Origin: an uncultured Aquimarina sp.
Lineage (GTDB): Bacteria > Bacteroidota > Bacteroidia > Flavobacteriales > Flavobacteriaceae
Direction of reading: 5' to 3'
DNA length: 64,000 bases
NCBI GenBank assembly: GCA_947497175.1
Contig: CANMFM010000007.1
Coordinates: forward strand, 1-64,000
Shown: positions 1-8,415 of the stretch, in pieces
How positions within the stretch are numbered: position 1 is the stretch's first letter
Layout: each line of letters begins with the position of its first letter
The notes under the pieces: generated by a model
What the model saw: only the letters and a program-made list of their open reading frames with translations
Told to the model about the DNA's origin: nothing
The model's database searches: none
Translations under genes and position numbers: made by a program

Positions 1-32
1 TTATTTTTTTGATTGATGAATTTATTTAAAGA

Positions 33-119
33 TTATCTGTAACGTCTCTTAGTATTCCAGATATTTCCTTTTGTCGCCGCTAATTTTTTGGTGATTTGAT
101 TGTTGTCTAAAGTTCTCAT
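33..119 (-). CDS. 28-aa cationic small protein, copy A
   Basis: A minus-strand ORF starts with ATG at 119 and ends with TAA at 33. It encodes 28 residues beginning MRTLDNNQ and ending TKRRYR. The product is strongly basic and has one Trp and one Tyr; there is no signal peptide or membrane segment. I do not recognise the family. The support for coding is that the neighbouring tandem copy encodes the identical peptide with only silent changes. No strong ribosome binding site is visible, which is normal for this phylum. Confidence 0.5.
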   Translation of the reverse strand: MRTLDNNQITKKLAATKGNIWNTKRRYR

Positions 120-155
120 ATTTTTATTTTTTTGATTGATGAATTTATTTAAAGA

Positions 156-242
156 TTATCTGTAACGTCTCTTAGTATTCCAGATATTTCCTTTTGTCGC
201 TGCTAATTTTTTGGTGATCTGATTGTTGTCTAAAGTTCTCAT
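156..242 (-). CDS. 28-aa cationic small protein, copy B
   Basis: This is the second copy of the 28-residue ORF, starting with ATG at 242. It differs from copy A by two third-position changes, an Ala codon and a Gln codon, and the peptide is identical. About 36 bases separate it from copy A downstream on the same strand, so both may be co-transcribed. Function is unknown; a toxin, a leader peptide and a small nucleic-acid-binding protein are all possible from the charge alone. Confidence 0.5.
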   Translation of the reverse strand: MRTLDNNQITKKLAATKGNIWNTKRRYR

Positions 243-477
243 ATATTCAGTTTTTTTTGATTGTTTATACTTACTAGACGTCGGTATTTAAAATTTGTTA
301 CAGTACTATGCATAAAAAGGTACTATTTTAACAATTATTAACATTTTAGGATATCAAAACAGCGGAATAGAAGTTAAAACTAATTCTTATGAAGTGTCAA
401 AATTTTCATAAAGTAAATCTTCCGAATGCAATTAAGCGGTATTTTGAAGCATGGATTAATTTGTAAATGAATGAGTT

Positions 478-1131
478 ATGAAGCTAAAACTAAAAGGTTT
501 AATTTTTCTGCTGCTTATTAGCACGGTTAAATATAGCTGCGCACAGTATAAAGAGTATGATTGGACAGAAAGAGACACCTGGATGAATGTTGCAAGGATT
601 TTTGAATTTTCTGGTATTCGATCCGGTAGTAAAGTTGCAGATATCGGTTGTCATGAAGGGTATTTAACTATCCACCTGGCAAAAAGAGTAGGAGAGACAG
701 GTCGTGTCTATGCGGTAGATGTTAGGCAAGACCGCATTCAAGCATTAGAAGGGCATCTGAAGGACAGGAAATTAACAAATGTTGAAACTATAGTCGGGGA
801 TTATGATAATCCAAAACTACCAAAAAAAACTTTGGATGCCGTTATTGTTATGGATACATATCACGAAATAGATGAATATAGTACTGTTTTAAAACATATA
901 AAAGCTGCTCTTAAGACTCAAGGGAGAATTATAGTCGTAGAAAAACTTAAAAAACATATGCGTGGTAAATCTCGAGAAGAGCAGATAGAGGCACATACAT
1001 TATCTCATGTTTATGTAAAATCTGAATTGCAGGAGGCAGGATTCACCATCTCTAAAGAAATTATAAACTTTGGTACATGGGAGAACGACCCCAATAAAGT
1101 AATCTGGTTACTCGCAGGTGAATTACTTTAG
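478..1131 (+). CDS. exported class I SAM-dependent methyltransferase
   Basis: The 217-residue product carries a class I methyltransferase fold. Motif I is VADIGCHEG at about residues 53-61, an acidic residue ends strand 2 (DVRQDR, D81), and a post-motif Asp lies in VGDYDNP. The first 22 residues form a basic, hydrophobic signal-peptide-like segment ending near SCAQ, which could be a signal peptidase I site or a weak lipobox. Export of a SAM enzyme is odd because SAM is cytoplasmic; the leader may instead be a membrane anchor. The substrate is not predictable. The gene converges on the next one with a 5-bp gap. Confidence 0.75.
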   Translation: MKLKLKGLIFLLLISTVKYSCAQYKEYDWTERDTWMNVARIFEFSGIRSGSKVADIGCHEGYLTIHLAKRVGETGRVYAVDVRQDRIQALEGHLKDRKLTNVETIVGDYDNPKLPKKTLDAVIVMDTYHEIDEYSTVLKHIKAALKTQGRIIVVEKLKKHMRGKSREEQIEAHTLSHVYVKSELQEAGFTISKEIINFGTWENDPNKVIWLLAGELL

Positions 1132-1136
1132 AAAAC

Positions 1137-2255
1137 TTAAATATTCTTTCTAAAGGTTCTTCTCATTTTGTGTTGCTCGTGTTCATATCCATTCCAAAGA
1201 GCCTGGATTGCTTTGTTTTCTTCTAACTCAGGATTGGTTTCCACCATTTCAATTCCATTACGCAGAAAAGCTTCATTCATTTCTTTAAAGATTAATGCAG
1301 TAACTCCTTTATTCTGATATTCTGGATCCACCCCAATAAGATAAAAAGCAGCCGTGTCATTTCTACGTTGTGCTTTTAGGATATGTAAAAACCTAAGTGG
1401 ATATACTTTACCATTCATTTTCTTCAAAGCTTTAGAAAATGAAGGCATTACAATAGAAAATGCAATAAGCTTACCTGTTTTATCAGCAATACATGTTATA
1501 TATTCGGGATTTAGATATGGCAAATACTTTTTTTTGTACATATCTATTTGATACTGCTGTATAGGAACGAATGTCTGTAAACTGCTATAGGTTTTATTAA
1601 GCAGATCAAACATATCATCTGCATACTGAAGAATCTCTTTGCTTTTATTAAACTTAAGAAGTTTAAGTTGGTAGCGTTCTTTAATAACCTTGGCAAACTT
1701 GATCACCTTTTCTTTAGTTTCTTTGGGTACCTTTATTTTGTACTCGACCCAGGTAGCCGCCGGTTCAAAATTGAGTTGTTCCATATGTTCGGCATAGTAC
1801 GGGTAATTATACCAGGTGATCATCGTATTTAATTCTTCAAACCCCTTAATAAGAATGCCCGCTTTATCCATATTAGAAAAACCCACCGGTCCTTCCATAT
1901 ATTCTAAAGAATGCTCAGATCCATATTCGGCTACTTTTTGTAAAAGCGCTTTAGTTACTTCTATGTCATCAATTACATCAAACCAACCAAAGCGAACCTT
2001 TGGTTTTTTTTGCTCCTTAACCTCAATCCAATTAATAATTGCGGCGATTCTGCCCACGATGGTGTCATTCTTATAAGCTAGAAAGTATTTTGCATCAGCG
2101 TTCTTAAAAACCGGATTTTTTTTGGGATTCATTACATCCAGTTCTTCTTTAATAATTGAAGGAACATAATATGGTGATTCCTTATATAATTGAAAAGGAA
2201 ACTTAACAAATGTTGTTAAATCTCCTTTAGAAGTAATTTCTTTAATCGTAATCAT
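1137..2255 (-). CDS. GNAT-like conserved protein
   Basis: The 372-residue soluble protein resembles a Bacteroidota family usually annotated as hypothetical or GNAT. The C-terminal half has an acetyl-CoA-binding-type stretch, DPEYQNKGVTALIF at about residues 310-323, followed by a segment typical of GNAT motif B. The N-terminal half has a second alpha/beta region (YKNDTIVGRIAAI) that also looks GNAT-like, so it may be a tandem GNAT fold. The substrate is unknown. A TAnnTTTG element 28 bases upstream supports the chosen start. Confidence 0.6.
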   Translation of the reverse strand: MITIKEITSKGDLTTFVKFPFQLYKESPYYVPSIIKEELDVMNPKKNPVFKNADAKYFLAYKNDTIVGRIAAIINWIEVKEQKKPKVRFGWFDVIDDIEVTKALLQKVAEYGSEHSLEYMEGPVGFSNMDKAGILIKGFEELNTMITWYNYPYYAEHMEQLNFEPAATWVEYKIKVPKETKEKVIKFAKVIKERYQLKLLKFNKSKEILQYADDMFDLLNKTYSSLQTFVPIQQYQIDMYKKKYLPYLNPEYITCIADKTGKLIAFSIVMPSFSKALKKMNGKVYPLRFLHILKAQRRNDTAAFYLIGVDPEYQNKGVTALIFKEMNEAFLRNGIEMVETNPELEENKAIQALWNGYEHEQHKMRRTFRKNI

Positions 2256-2282
2256 AAATCATATATCATCTCTAATTCAAAG

Positions 2283-2290
2283 CAAATATA
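2283..2290 (-). promoter_or_regulatory. -7 promoter element (TAnnTTTG) of the GNAT-like gene
   Basis: The minus strand reads TATATTTG, the Bacteroidota -7 consensus, 28 bases before the ATG at 2255. I see no clear -33 TTG at the usual spacing. Confidence 0.45.
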
Positions 2291-2388
2291 AGCCCTTTTT
2301 TAAATATTATAATTGAGTTTTGGGCATTTTGATAGTTGAGCGCATTTTTCTTGAGCGTTAAAAGAGCATCTCAGAGGTGTCAACCAAA

Positions 2389-4056
2389 TTAATTATCAAT
2401 TATTTCTAATTCTTTATCGATATCAAGGTTTTCGTTATCTTCTTTCGTCTCTTGACTCTTTTTCTTTTCTTCTTCTTTTTTTCTTTTCTTCTCTTCTTTT
2501 AAGCGCTTTTTTTCCTCTTTCTTTCTTCGCTTTTCTTCTTCTTTTTTAGCTCTTTCTTGCTCTAACTGATATTTTTCATATTCGGCATCCACATCTTCTT
2601 CCTCTGTTTCTTTGTTCTCTTCAGATTTCTTTTCTTCAGCTTTTTGTTCTTCTTTTTCTTCCTGATTGAGTTCATTTTCCATGCGCTCTAATTCCTGAAG
2701 TTGCTTATCGATATCATCAAGTTCTCCATCAACACCTTGTTCTTTCTCCATTTTATCCAATTCTGCATCGATATCTTCGATCATTTTTTGCTTTTCTTTC
2801 TCTGCTTTCAGAGCTGCTTTTTCGGCTTCCCTAGCTTCTTTTGCTTCACGTTTTAAGCGTCGGGCTTCTTCTTTTTTGAACTTTTTACCCTCTTTCTTAT
2901 CTATTTTTTCTTGTTCGATGCGTTCTCGTTCTAGTCGCTCTTCGGTACGTCTTTCATCCAGATCCTGTTCTAGTTCTTCTCTAAAGCTATCATCTTCGAA
3001 AGTATTAATAAATGGAGTTTTTTCAAGCTTTAAGCTATCATTCTCTATACCTTCAATTTCATCAAACTCTCCATCAATATTTTCTTCTCCTTCTTGCTCT
3101 TCATCTTCGGGTTGGTCATCTTCTTTGACACCACTTTCTAGTCCTGGCTTTTCTATGATTTCATCTTTGGTATGCCAGTCAAAACGATACGAGGCTCCAA
3201 AGCTAACTGTAAAAATAGAGGGAGTGTCTTTGAAGTTAAAAGCTATGTTAGCATCAAATTGCAGGTCTTGGTCAAACAAATAAGCACCACCCAGGCGTAA
3301 TATATCATCACTATAAAAATCACTTTTTTGTCCCTGATACTCTATAAATCCGGCCCACGTGTCGTTTACTGTATGAGTTGCCGTTAAAATCCAACCAATG
3401 GCGGGATTATCGGTAGTAACTTTGTCTACAATAATATTAGTTACAAAAGCCCAGTCTCCGCCATAATCTGTAGTCCAGTTGTTTTGAGCAATTACCGCAA
3501 AAATCGGACTAAATGCAGGATCTTCAGGAAATGTAAAAGGATTATCCGAAGTAACAAAATTAGCGCCAACATAAGCCGATACAGCAGGAATTAAAGTTTT
3601 CCATCTAAATTTATAATGTTCTTTCCAGCTCTTTAAAGCTTTATAGTTTATGGTGTCTTTTTTCGGTTTTTTATAAGGATCATAAATGAGATATTTGGCT
3701 CCCAGAGTGTTGATCTCAAAATTACTTCTATTAATTTTCTCCTCGTTTGCACCAATAGTTTGTTTCACACCATCAGCTCTAAACCGCCCATTTAATCTTA
3801 TTTCTAATTGCTCTATAAGAAGGCCATATCGTACGGTATAATCAAAGTTAAAAACGTTAGTTTTTGTATCAAAAATCGCATGCTTTTCCTTTCCAAAACC
3901 CATACCGCCTTCTAATTGTAAAACATTATTTCCTACAGAGAAAGCTCCCTGAGAAGTACCAGGTCTATTAGAATTGATCTTCTCGGTATACTGCGCAGAA
4001 GCAGTGATACCCAATATAAATAGGATTAAAAAGAATAGAATAGATCTAGGGCTCAT
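2389..4056 (-). CDS. outer-membrane MetA-type transporter with charged coiled-coil tail
   Basis: I place the start at the ATG at 4056, giving 555 residues, because it is followed by a good signal peptide (MSPRSILFFLILF to SAQ) and preceded 18 bases upstream by a TATATTTG promoter. A longer frame extends to 4200 but its N-terminus does not look coding. About residues 22-300 resemble the beta-barrel family of MetA-pathway phenol-degradation-like transporters (SNRPGTSQGAFSVG, alternating aromatic strands, TKDE end). From about residue 300 to the end the sequence is almost only Glu, Lys, Asp and Arg, predicting a long charged helix or coiled coil. Such a tail after a barrel is unusual; it might sit in the periplasm and touch peptidoglycan or a partner. 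Confidence 0.6.
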   Translation of the reverse strand: MSPRSILFFLILFILGITASAQYTEKINSNRPGTSQGAFSVGNNVLQLEGGMGFGKEKHAIFDTKTNVFNFDYTVRYGLLIEQLEIRLNGRFRADGVKQTIGANEEKINRSNFEINTLGAKYLIYDPYKKPKKDTINYKALKSWKEHYKFRWKTLIPAVSAYVGANFVTSDNPFTFPEDPAFSPIFAVIAQNNWTTDYGGDWAFVTNIIVDKVTTDNPAIGWILTATHTVNDTWAGFIEYQGQKSDFYSDDILRLGGAYLFDQDLQFDANIAFNFKDTPSIFTVSFGASYRFDWHTKDEIIEKPGLESGVKEDDQPEDEEQEGEENIDGEFDEIEGIENDSLKLEKTPFINTFEDDSFREELEQDLDERRTEERLERERIEQEKIDKKEGKKFKKEEARRLKREAKEAREAEKAALKAEKEKQKMIEDIDAELDKMEKEQGVDGELDDIDKQLQELERMENELNQEEKEEQKAEEKKSEENKETEEEDVDAEYEKYQLEQERAKKEEEKRRKKEEKKRLKEEKKRKKEEEKKKSQETKEDNENLDIDKELEIIDN

Positions 4057-4073
4057 ATTCAAAAGATTTGGTT

Positions 4074-4081
4074 CAAATATA
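4074..4081 (-). promoter_or_regulatory. -7 promoter element (TAnnTTTG)
   Basis: The minus strand reads TATATTTG 18 bases upstream of the ATG at 4056. It decides the start of the barrel protein in favour of the shorter frame. Confidence 0.5.
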
Positions 4082-4156
4082 GCAGATTTTATCATTTTTT
4101 TAGGACTAACAACATGTAATTGTATAGAGAGTTCCTTATTTTTGAAAAAAAAACGT

Positions 4157-4426
4157 ATGCAAGAAGCTTCTCTACAAGGAGTGTTAAAGATAATTCTCAT
4201 TATATTACTGATATATTATGGACTAAAAGTATTAACGCGTTTATTTGGTCCTCTATTGCTTAGATATGTAACAAAGAAAGCTGGAGAAAAATTTCAACAA
4301 CAATTTGGCAGATATCAGCAAACCCAACAATCTTCAGAAGACGAAATAATACATACCAAAAAACCTAAGCAAAATTCTTCTAATAAAGACGTAGGAGAGT
4401 ATGTCGATTTTGAAGAGATTGATTGA
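4157..4426 (+). CDS. DUF4834 family membrane protein
   Basis: The ATG at 4157 gives an 89-residue protein. One membrane helix lies at about residues 9-33 (ILIILLIYYGLKVLTRLFGP), followed by YVTKKAGEKFQQQF and a polar, Gln/Lys-rich tail ending in VDFEEID. This arrangement matches the small DUF4834 family of Bacteroidota, whose function is unknown. A longer upstream frame in this reading frame is antisense to the barrel gene and is not used. It is divergently arranged with that gene. Confidence 0.7.
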   Translation: MQEASLQGVLKIILIILLIYYGLKVLTRLFGPLLLRYVTKKAGEKFQQQFGRYQQTQQSSEDEIIHTKKPKQNSSNKDVGEYVDFEEID

Positions 4427-4429
4427 TTT

Positions 4430-4516
4430 TCTATACCATCCTTCATTTGTCTTTAAACATTTCAAGTTATCAAAAAGCCATTGCTTTTGGCCAGCATCGA
4501 AAGAATGTAGACAGTT
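4430..4516 (-). pseudogene. possible phosphoesterase-like gene fragment
   Basis: On the minus strand, after a stop at 4517-4519, an open stretch reads ...SFDAGQKQWLFDNLK... and runs toward the end of the DUF4834 gene. The motif resembles the Q-x-x-WL segment of calcineurin-like or PhoD phosphoesterases. No start codon or domain core is present, so at most it is a relic. The remaining 4520-4645 shows nothing else I can name. Confidence 0.2.
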
Positions 4517-4645
4517 TTAGTTATCAAATTTTGTTTATGCTATTCTTTTCAATGAATAGGTACACGAATTAAATTAGACAATAGTATAACAGAAGTAACT
4601 TATATTTTTTAATTTGGCGCTTCATTTTGTAAACTTGCACAACTC

Positions 4646-7093
4646 ATGTCTTTACTCAAAAGATTTTTACCCCATATACTGGTCATTCTAGCGTTTATTA
4701 TTGCGTCTTTAGCATATTTTAATCCTGTTCTTAGCGGAAAAAAAATGCGACAAAGTGATATTGTACAATACACCGGGATGGCAAAACAACAAACTGATTT
4801 TAGAAACCAAACCGGTGAAGAACCGTATTGGGCAGATAATGCATTTGGGGGTATGCCTACCTATCAATTGGGAGCACAATATCCACATAGTTATATCAAA
4901 AAATTAGACAGACTCCTTCGATTTTTGCCGCGACCAGCAGATTATTTGTTCTTATATTTTATAGGGTTTTATATTTTGTTACTGGTGCTTAAGGTTGACT
5001 ATAAACTAGCTTTTTTAGGAAGTCTGGCTTTTGGCTTTTCTACCTATTTTATCATCATCATTGGAGTAGGGCATAATGCAAAAGCTCATGCTATAGGATA
5101 CATGCCCTTGGTTTTGAGCGGAATCATACTCACTTTCAGGAAAAAATATAGTTTAGGATTCTTCTTGTTAGCAATATCAATGGCCCTAGAGATTGCAGCC
5201 AACCATTTTCAGATGACTTATTATCTTTTCTTGTTGGTTCTTGTGCTTGGAGTGTCATACCTGGTAGATGCCTATAAGAAAAAACAAATTCCAGATTATT
5301 TTAAGTCCTTGGGAGTCATGGTTGTAGCCGTATTTTTTTCGTTACTTCTAAATGCTACAAGTCTTCTTGCCACTAGAGAGTATACACAGTATAGCACAAG
5401 GGGAAATACGGGTTTATCGATAGAACCTAATGGAAAAGAAAAACCAAAGAGTTCCGGTTTAGATTTTGATTATATAACAGAATACAGCTACGGTAAAGCA
5501 GAAACGCTTAATCTGTTTATTCCACGATTTATGGGAGGGTCTAGTTCAGAAGATATAGGAACAAATTCTAATATATATTCAGAATTACTACGACTAGGTA
5601 TGCCACCTATGCAGGCTAAATCGATATCTGAAAGCGCACCTACCTATTGGGGAGACCAAACCTATGTAGGAGCACCAGCATATATAGGAGCTGTTGTGAT
5701 ATTTTTGTTTGTTCTTGCTTTATTTTTAGTTAGCGGAAGGTTGAAATGGTGGGTCGTTGGCGGAGCATTGCTAGCACTGTTACTATCCTGGGGTAAGAAT
5801 TTTAGCTTTCTTACCGAGTTTTTTATCAATTTCTTCCCCTTATATAATAAATTTAGAGCGGTATCCTCTATTCAGGTTATTATTGAACTATGTGTACCAA
5901 TTCTAGCCATTGTGGGACTTCATAAACTGTTAACTAATAAGGTAGAAGAAGAAGCAAAAATCAAAGCCATTAAATATGCTACTGCTATTGTAGGAGGATT
6001 GGCACTGGTTTTATTGTTATTTAAATCGGCTTTATTTGATTTTAGTGGGGCTAACGACAGTTACTTTATACAACAATTAGGACCAGATTTTGTTCGCGCA
6101 CTTAAAGAAGACCGTAAGGCAATGTTTACTTCAGATACTCTGCGATCCTTAGTTTTGGTAGTATTGACCGCGGCAGCATGCTGGTTATATTTAAAAGGAA
6201 AATTGAAAGAAAATCTTTTAGTCGTTGGATTAGGAATTTTAATACTCATTGATTTAGTATCTGTAGACTGGAAATATGTGAATAAGAGCAATTTTGTTTC
6301 TGCCAGAGAATTTAGTAAACCTTTTGTACCTAATGCCGCAGACAAAGAGATTTTGAAGGATGAAAGTCATTTTAAGGTATATGATCTAACCGCAAATCCA
6401 TTTAACTCGGGTAGAGCATCTTATTTTCATAATGCAATCGGTGGATATCATGCTGCAAAGCCTGGCAGAATGCAAGAGTTATTTGAGTTCTATCTTGCAA
6501 AGAATGACGTTGGCGTTATTAATATGCTTAATGTCAAGTATATTATTACTCAGGATAAAGATGGCGTAAAGGCCTTGAATAATCCTTATGCCAACGGAAA
6601 TGCATGGTTTATCTCTTCATTAAAACCGGTAAATAATACGAACGATGAAATCCTGTCTTTAAAAGAGTTAGATACGAAAAAAGAAGCCGTAATCCATTCT
6701 AAGTTTAAAGACGTAGTATCGAAAACCACATTTACAGTTGATAGTTTAGCGGCTATAACACTTACAGATCATAAGCCAAATCATTTAATATACCAATCCA
6801 ATAATCAGTCTGATGGTTTTGCTGTATTTTCAGAAATTTATTATCCGGGTTGGCAAGCCTATATAGATGGTGCTCCAACGGGGCATGTACAAGTAAATTA
6901 TACGTTACGCGGTCTTCCGATTCCTGCAGGGAATCACAAAATAGAGTTTAAATTTGAACCCCAAGTCGTAAAGACAGGTACCGCTATTATGCTAACAAGT
7001 TCAATTATTTTTATGTTGTTGTTTGTAGGTAGTATATTTTACCAATACAAGAAAACAGGTAGTTTACTATCTTTAACAAAAGACGATAAGTAA
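4646..7093 (+). CDS. YfhO family polytopic membrane protein
   Basis: The 815-residue protein has many hydrophobic helices in residues 1-560 and a soluble C-terminal region of about 200 residues, closed by a final membrane helix near residue 785. This is the layout of the YfhO family (GT-C-like fold), implicated in glycosylation of lipoteichoic acid or surface glycans in Firmicutes. Family hallmarks include the N-terminal GKKMRQSDIVQYTGM and EPYWADNAFGGMPTYQ and the C-terminal SEIYYPGWQAYIDG. It is the first gene of an apparent operon with a glycosyltransferase 8 bases downstream and a flippase, which suggests a role in glycan decoration. The exact donor and acceptor are unknown. Confidence 0.85.
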   Translation: MSLLKRFLPHILVILAFIIASLAYFNPVLSGKKMRQSDIVQYTGMAKQQTDFRNQTGEEPYWADNAFGGMPTYQLGAQYPHSYIKKLDRLLRFLPRPADYLFLYFIGFYILLLVLKVDYKLAFLGSLAFGFSTYFIIIIGVGHNAKAHAIGYMPLVLSGIILTFRKKYSLGFFLLAISMALEIAANHFQMTYYLFLLVLVLGVSYLVDAYKKKQIPDYFKSLGVMVVAVFFSLLLNATSLLATREYTQYSTRGNTGLSIEPNGKEKPKSSGLDFDYITEYSYGKAETLNLFIPRFMGGSSSEDIGTNSNIYSELLRLGMPPMQAKSISESAPTYWGDQTYVGAPAYIGAVVIFLFVLALFLVSGRLKWWVVGGALLALLLSWGKNFSFLTEFFINFFPLYNKFRAVSSIQVIIELCVPILAIVGLHKLLTNKVEEEAKIKAIKYATAIVGGLALVLLLFKSALFDFSGANDSYFIQQLGPDFVRALKEDRKAMFTSDTLRSLVLVVLTAAACWLYLKGKLKENLLVVGLGILILIDLVSVDWKYVNKSNFVSAREFSKPFVPNAADKEILKDESHFKVYDLTANPFNSGRASYFHNAIGGYHAAKPGRMQELFEFYLAKNDVGVINMLNVKYIITQDKDGVKALNNPYANGNAWFISSLKPVNNTNDEILSLKELDTKKEAVIHSKFKDVVSKTTFTVDSLAAITLTDHKPNHLIYQSNNQSDGFAVFSEIYYPGWQAYIDGAPTGHVQVNYTLRGLPIPAGNHKIEFKFEPQVVKTGTAIMLTSSIIFMLLFVGSIFYQYKKTGSLLSLTKDDK

Positions 7094-7101
7094 CTCAGGT
7101 T

Positions 7102-8385
7102 TTGAAAGTTCTAATCATAACATACTATTGGCCCCCGGCAGGAGGTCCCGGCGTACAACGATGGCTTAAGTTTGTTAAGTATTTAAAAGAATTTGATATA
7201 GAACCTATTGTTTATGCACCAGAAAATCCGACATACCCTCTAGAAGATGATTCTTTAGGTACAGAAATTCCGGATGATGTAACTGTCTTAAAACACAAAA
7301 TTTTTGAACCGTATCGGTTTGCTGAAGTTTTTTCAAAAAAACAAACAAACACTATTAGCAAGGGGATCATATCCGGTAAAGAAAAACAATCTTTTATACA
7401 GCGAGTATTATTGTATATACGTGGAAACTTTTTTATCCCCGATGCCCGCAAATTTTGGATTAATCCTTCTGTAAAGTATCTGAAGAATTATATTTCTGAA
7501 CACAACATAGGAACTATAATTACTACCGGACCACCGCATAGTGTTCATCTCATAGGAAAGCGGCTCAAGGCCGAAATGCGATTACGTTGGCTGGCTGATT
7601 TTAGAGATCCATGGACTACTATCGGGTATCATGATAAGCTAAAGCTTACACAGAAATCTAAGTTGAAGCATAAAGAACTCGAAAAAGCAGTGCTACGCTA
7701 TGCAGATCATATTGTTGTTACTAGCTTTACGACTAGACAAGAATTTCAAAATATAACCAATACGCCAATCTCTGTACTTACTAATGGGTATGATTTTGAA
7801 GCCGTAGAAGAAGTATCCTTAGACACACAATTTACAGTTTCACATATTGGATCGTTATTATCTGGGCGCAATCCTAAGAACTTATGGAGAGCATGTGCCG
7901 AGCTTGTTGAGAGTGATAAAGAATTTGCACAACTGTTTCGACTCAAATTGGTAGGAATTGTAAGCGAGGAAGTTTTAAAAACTTTGGATCAGTATGGTTT
8001 ATCTCAATACCTTGAACTAGTTGATTACGTACCGCATCATGTTGCGGTTACAATTCAGAAGAGCTCTCAAGTCCTTTTATTGATTGAGATAGACAGTGAT
8101 GAAACCAAATGTATTATACCAGGAAAACTCTTTGAATATATGGTGTCTAAAAGACCTATTATCGCTGTTGGGCCAGAAGACGCTGATATTTCGAAAATAA
8201 TTTCAGAAACAAATTCAGGATCTTTTTTTACCTATAAAGACGTCGAATCGATAAAACTGCAATTAAAACACTATTTTGACCAGTATAAAAAGCAAGAATT
8301 GAGATCACAAGTAGTAGGAATTGAAAAATATAGTAGGAGGGAACTCACCTCAAGTTTAGCCAAAATATTAAAACGGATACAATAA
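7102..8385 (+). CDS. GT4-type glycosyltransferase
   Basis: The 427-residue protein starts with TTG at 7102, directly at the expected first strand MKVLIITYYWPPAGG, which contains the Gly-rich N-terminal loop of GT-B glycosyltransferases. The C-terminal Rossmann domain has SHIGSLLSGRNPKNL and the donor-binding region PGKLFEYMVSKRPIIAVGPE with the nearby acidic residues. It probably transfers a sugar in the cytoplasm to a lipid-linked or membrane acceptor. The short gap after the YfhO gene and the flippase 30 bases downstream support one operon for a surface polysaccharide or glycolipid. The donor sugar cannot be read from the sequence. Confidence 0.85.
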   Translation: MKVLIITYYWPPAGGPGVQRWLKFVKYLKEFDIEPIVYAPENPTYPLEDDSLGTEIPDDVTVLKHKIFEPYRFAEVFSKKQTNTISKGIISGKEKQSFIQRVLLYIRGNFFIPDARKFWINPSVKYLKNYISEHNIGTIITTGPPHSVHLIGKRLKAEMRLRWLADFRDPWTTIGYHDKLKLTQKSKLKHKELEKAVLRYADHIVVTSFTTRQEFQNITNTPISVLTNGYDFEAVEEVSLDTQFTVSHIGSLLSGRNPKNLWRACAELVESDKEFAQLFRLKLVGIVSEEVLKTLDQYGLSQYLELVDYVPHHVAVTIQKSSQVLLLIEIDSDETKCIIPGKLFEYMVSKRPIIAVGPEDADISKIISETNSGSFFTYKDVESIKLQLKHYFDQYKKQELRSQVVGIEKYSRRELTSSLAKILKRIQ

Positions 8386-8415
8386 AAACGTTACGTTTTA
8401 GAGATGTAAGTAAGA

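Larger units (their letters stand above)
1..244. repeat. tandem duplication, 123-bp unit, two copies
   Basis: Bases 1-123 and 124-244 are the same unit repeated head to tail. I find two substitutions (78/201 and 96/219) and no indels. The match begins at the first base of the window, so more copies may lie to the left. Each unit carries one 28-residue ORF on the minus strand, and both substitutions are silent in that ORF. Confidence 0.95.

Noticed and set aside
389..466. 25-codon frame (MKCQNFHK...) ending 11 bases before the methyltransferase start
   Set aside because: It is too short to separate from chance, and has no ribosome binding site or second copy to compare. It could still be a leader peptide.
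4057..4200. N-terminal extension of the barrel protein to 4200
   Set aside because: It reads through the TATATTTG promoter and lacks a signal peptide; the start at 4056 has both.
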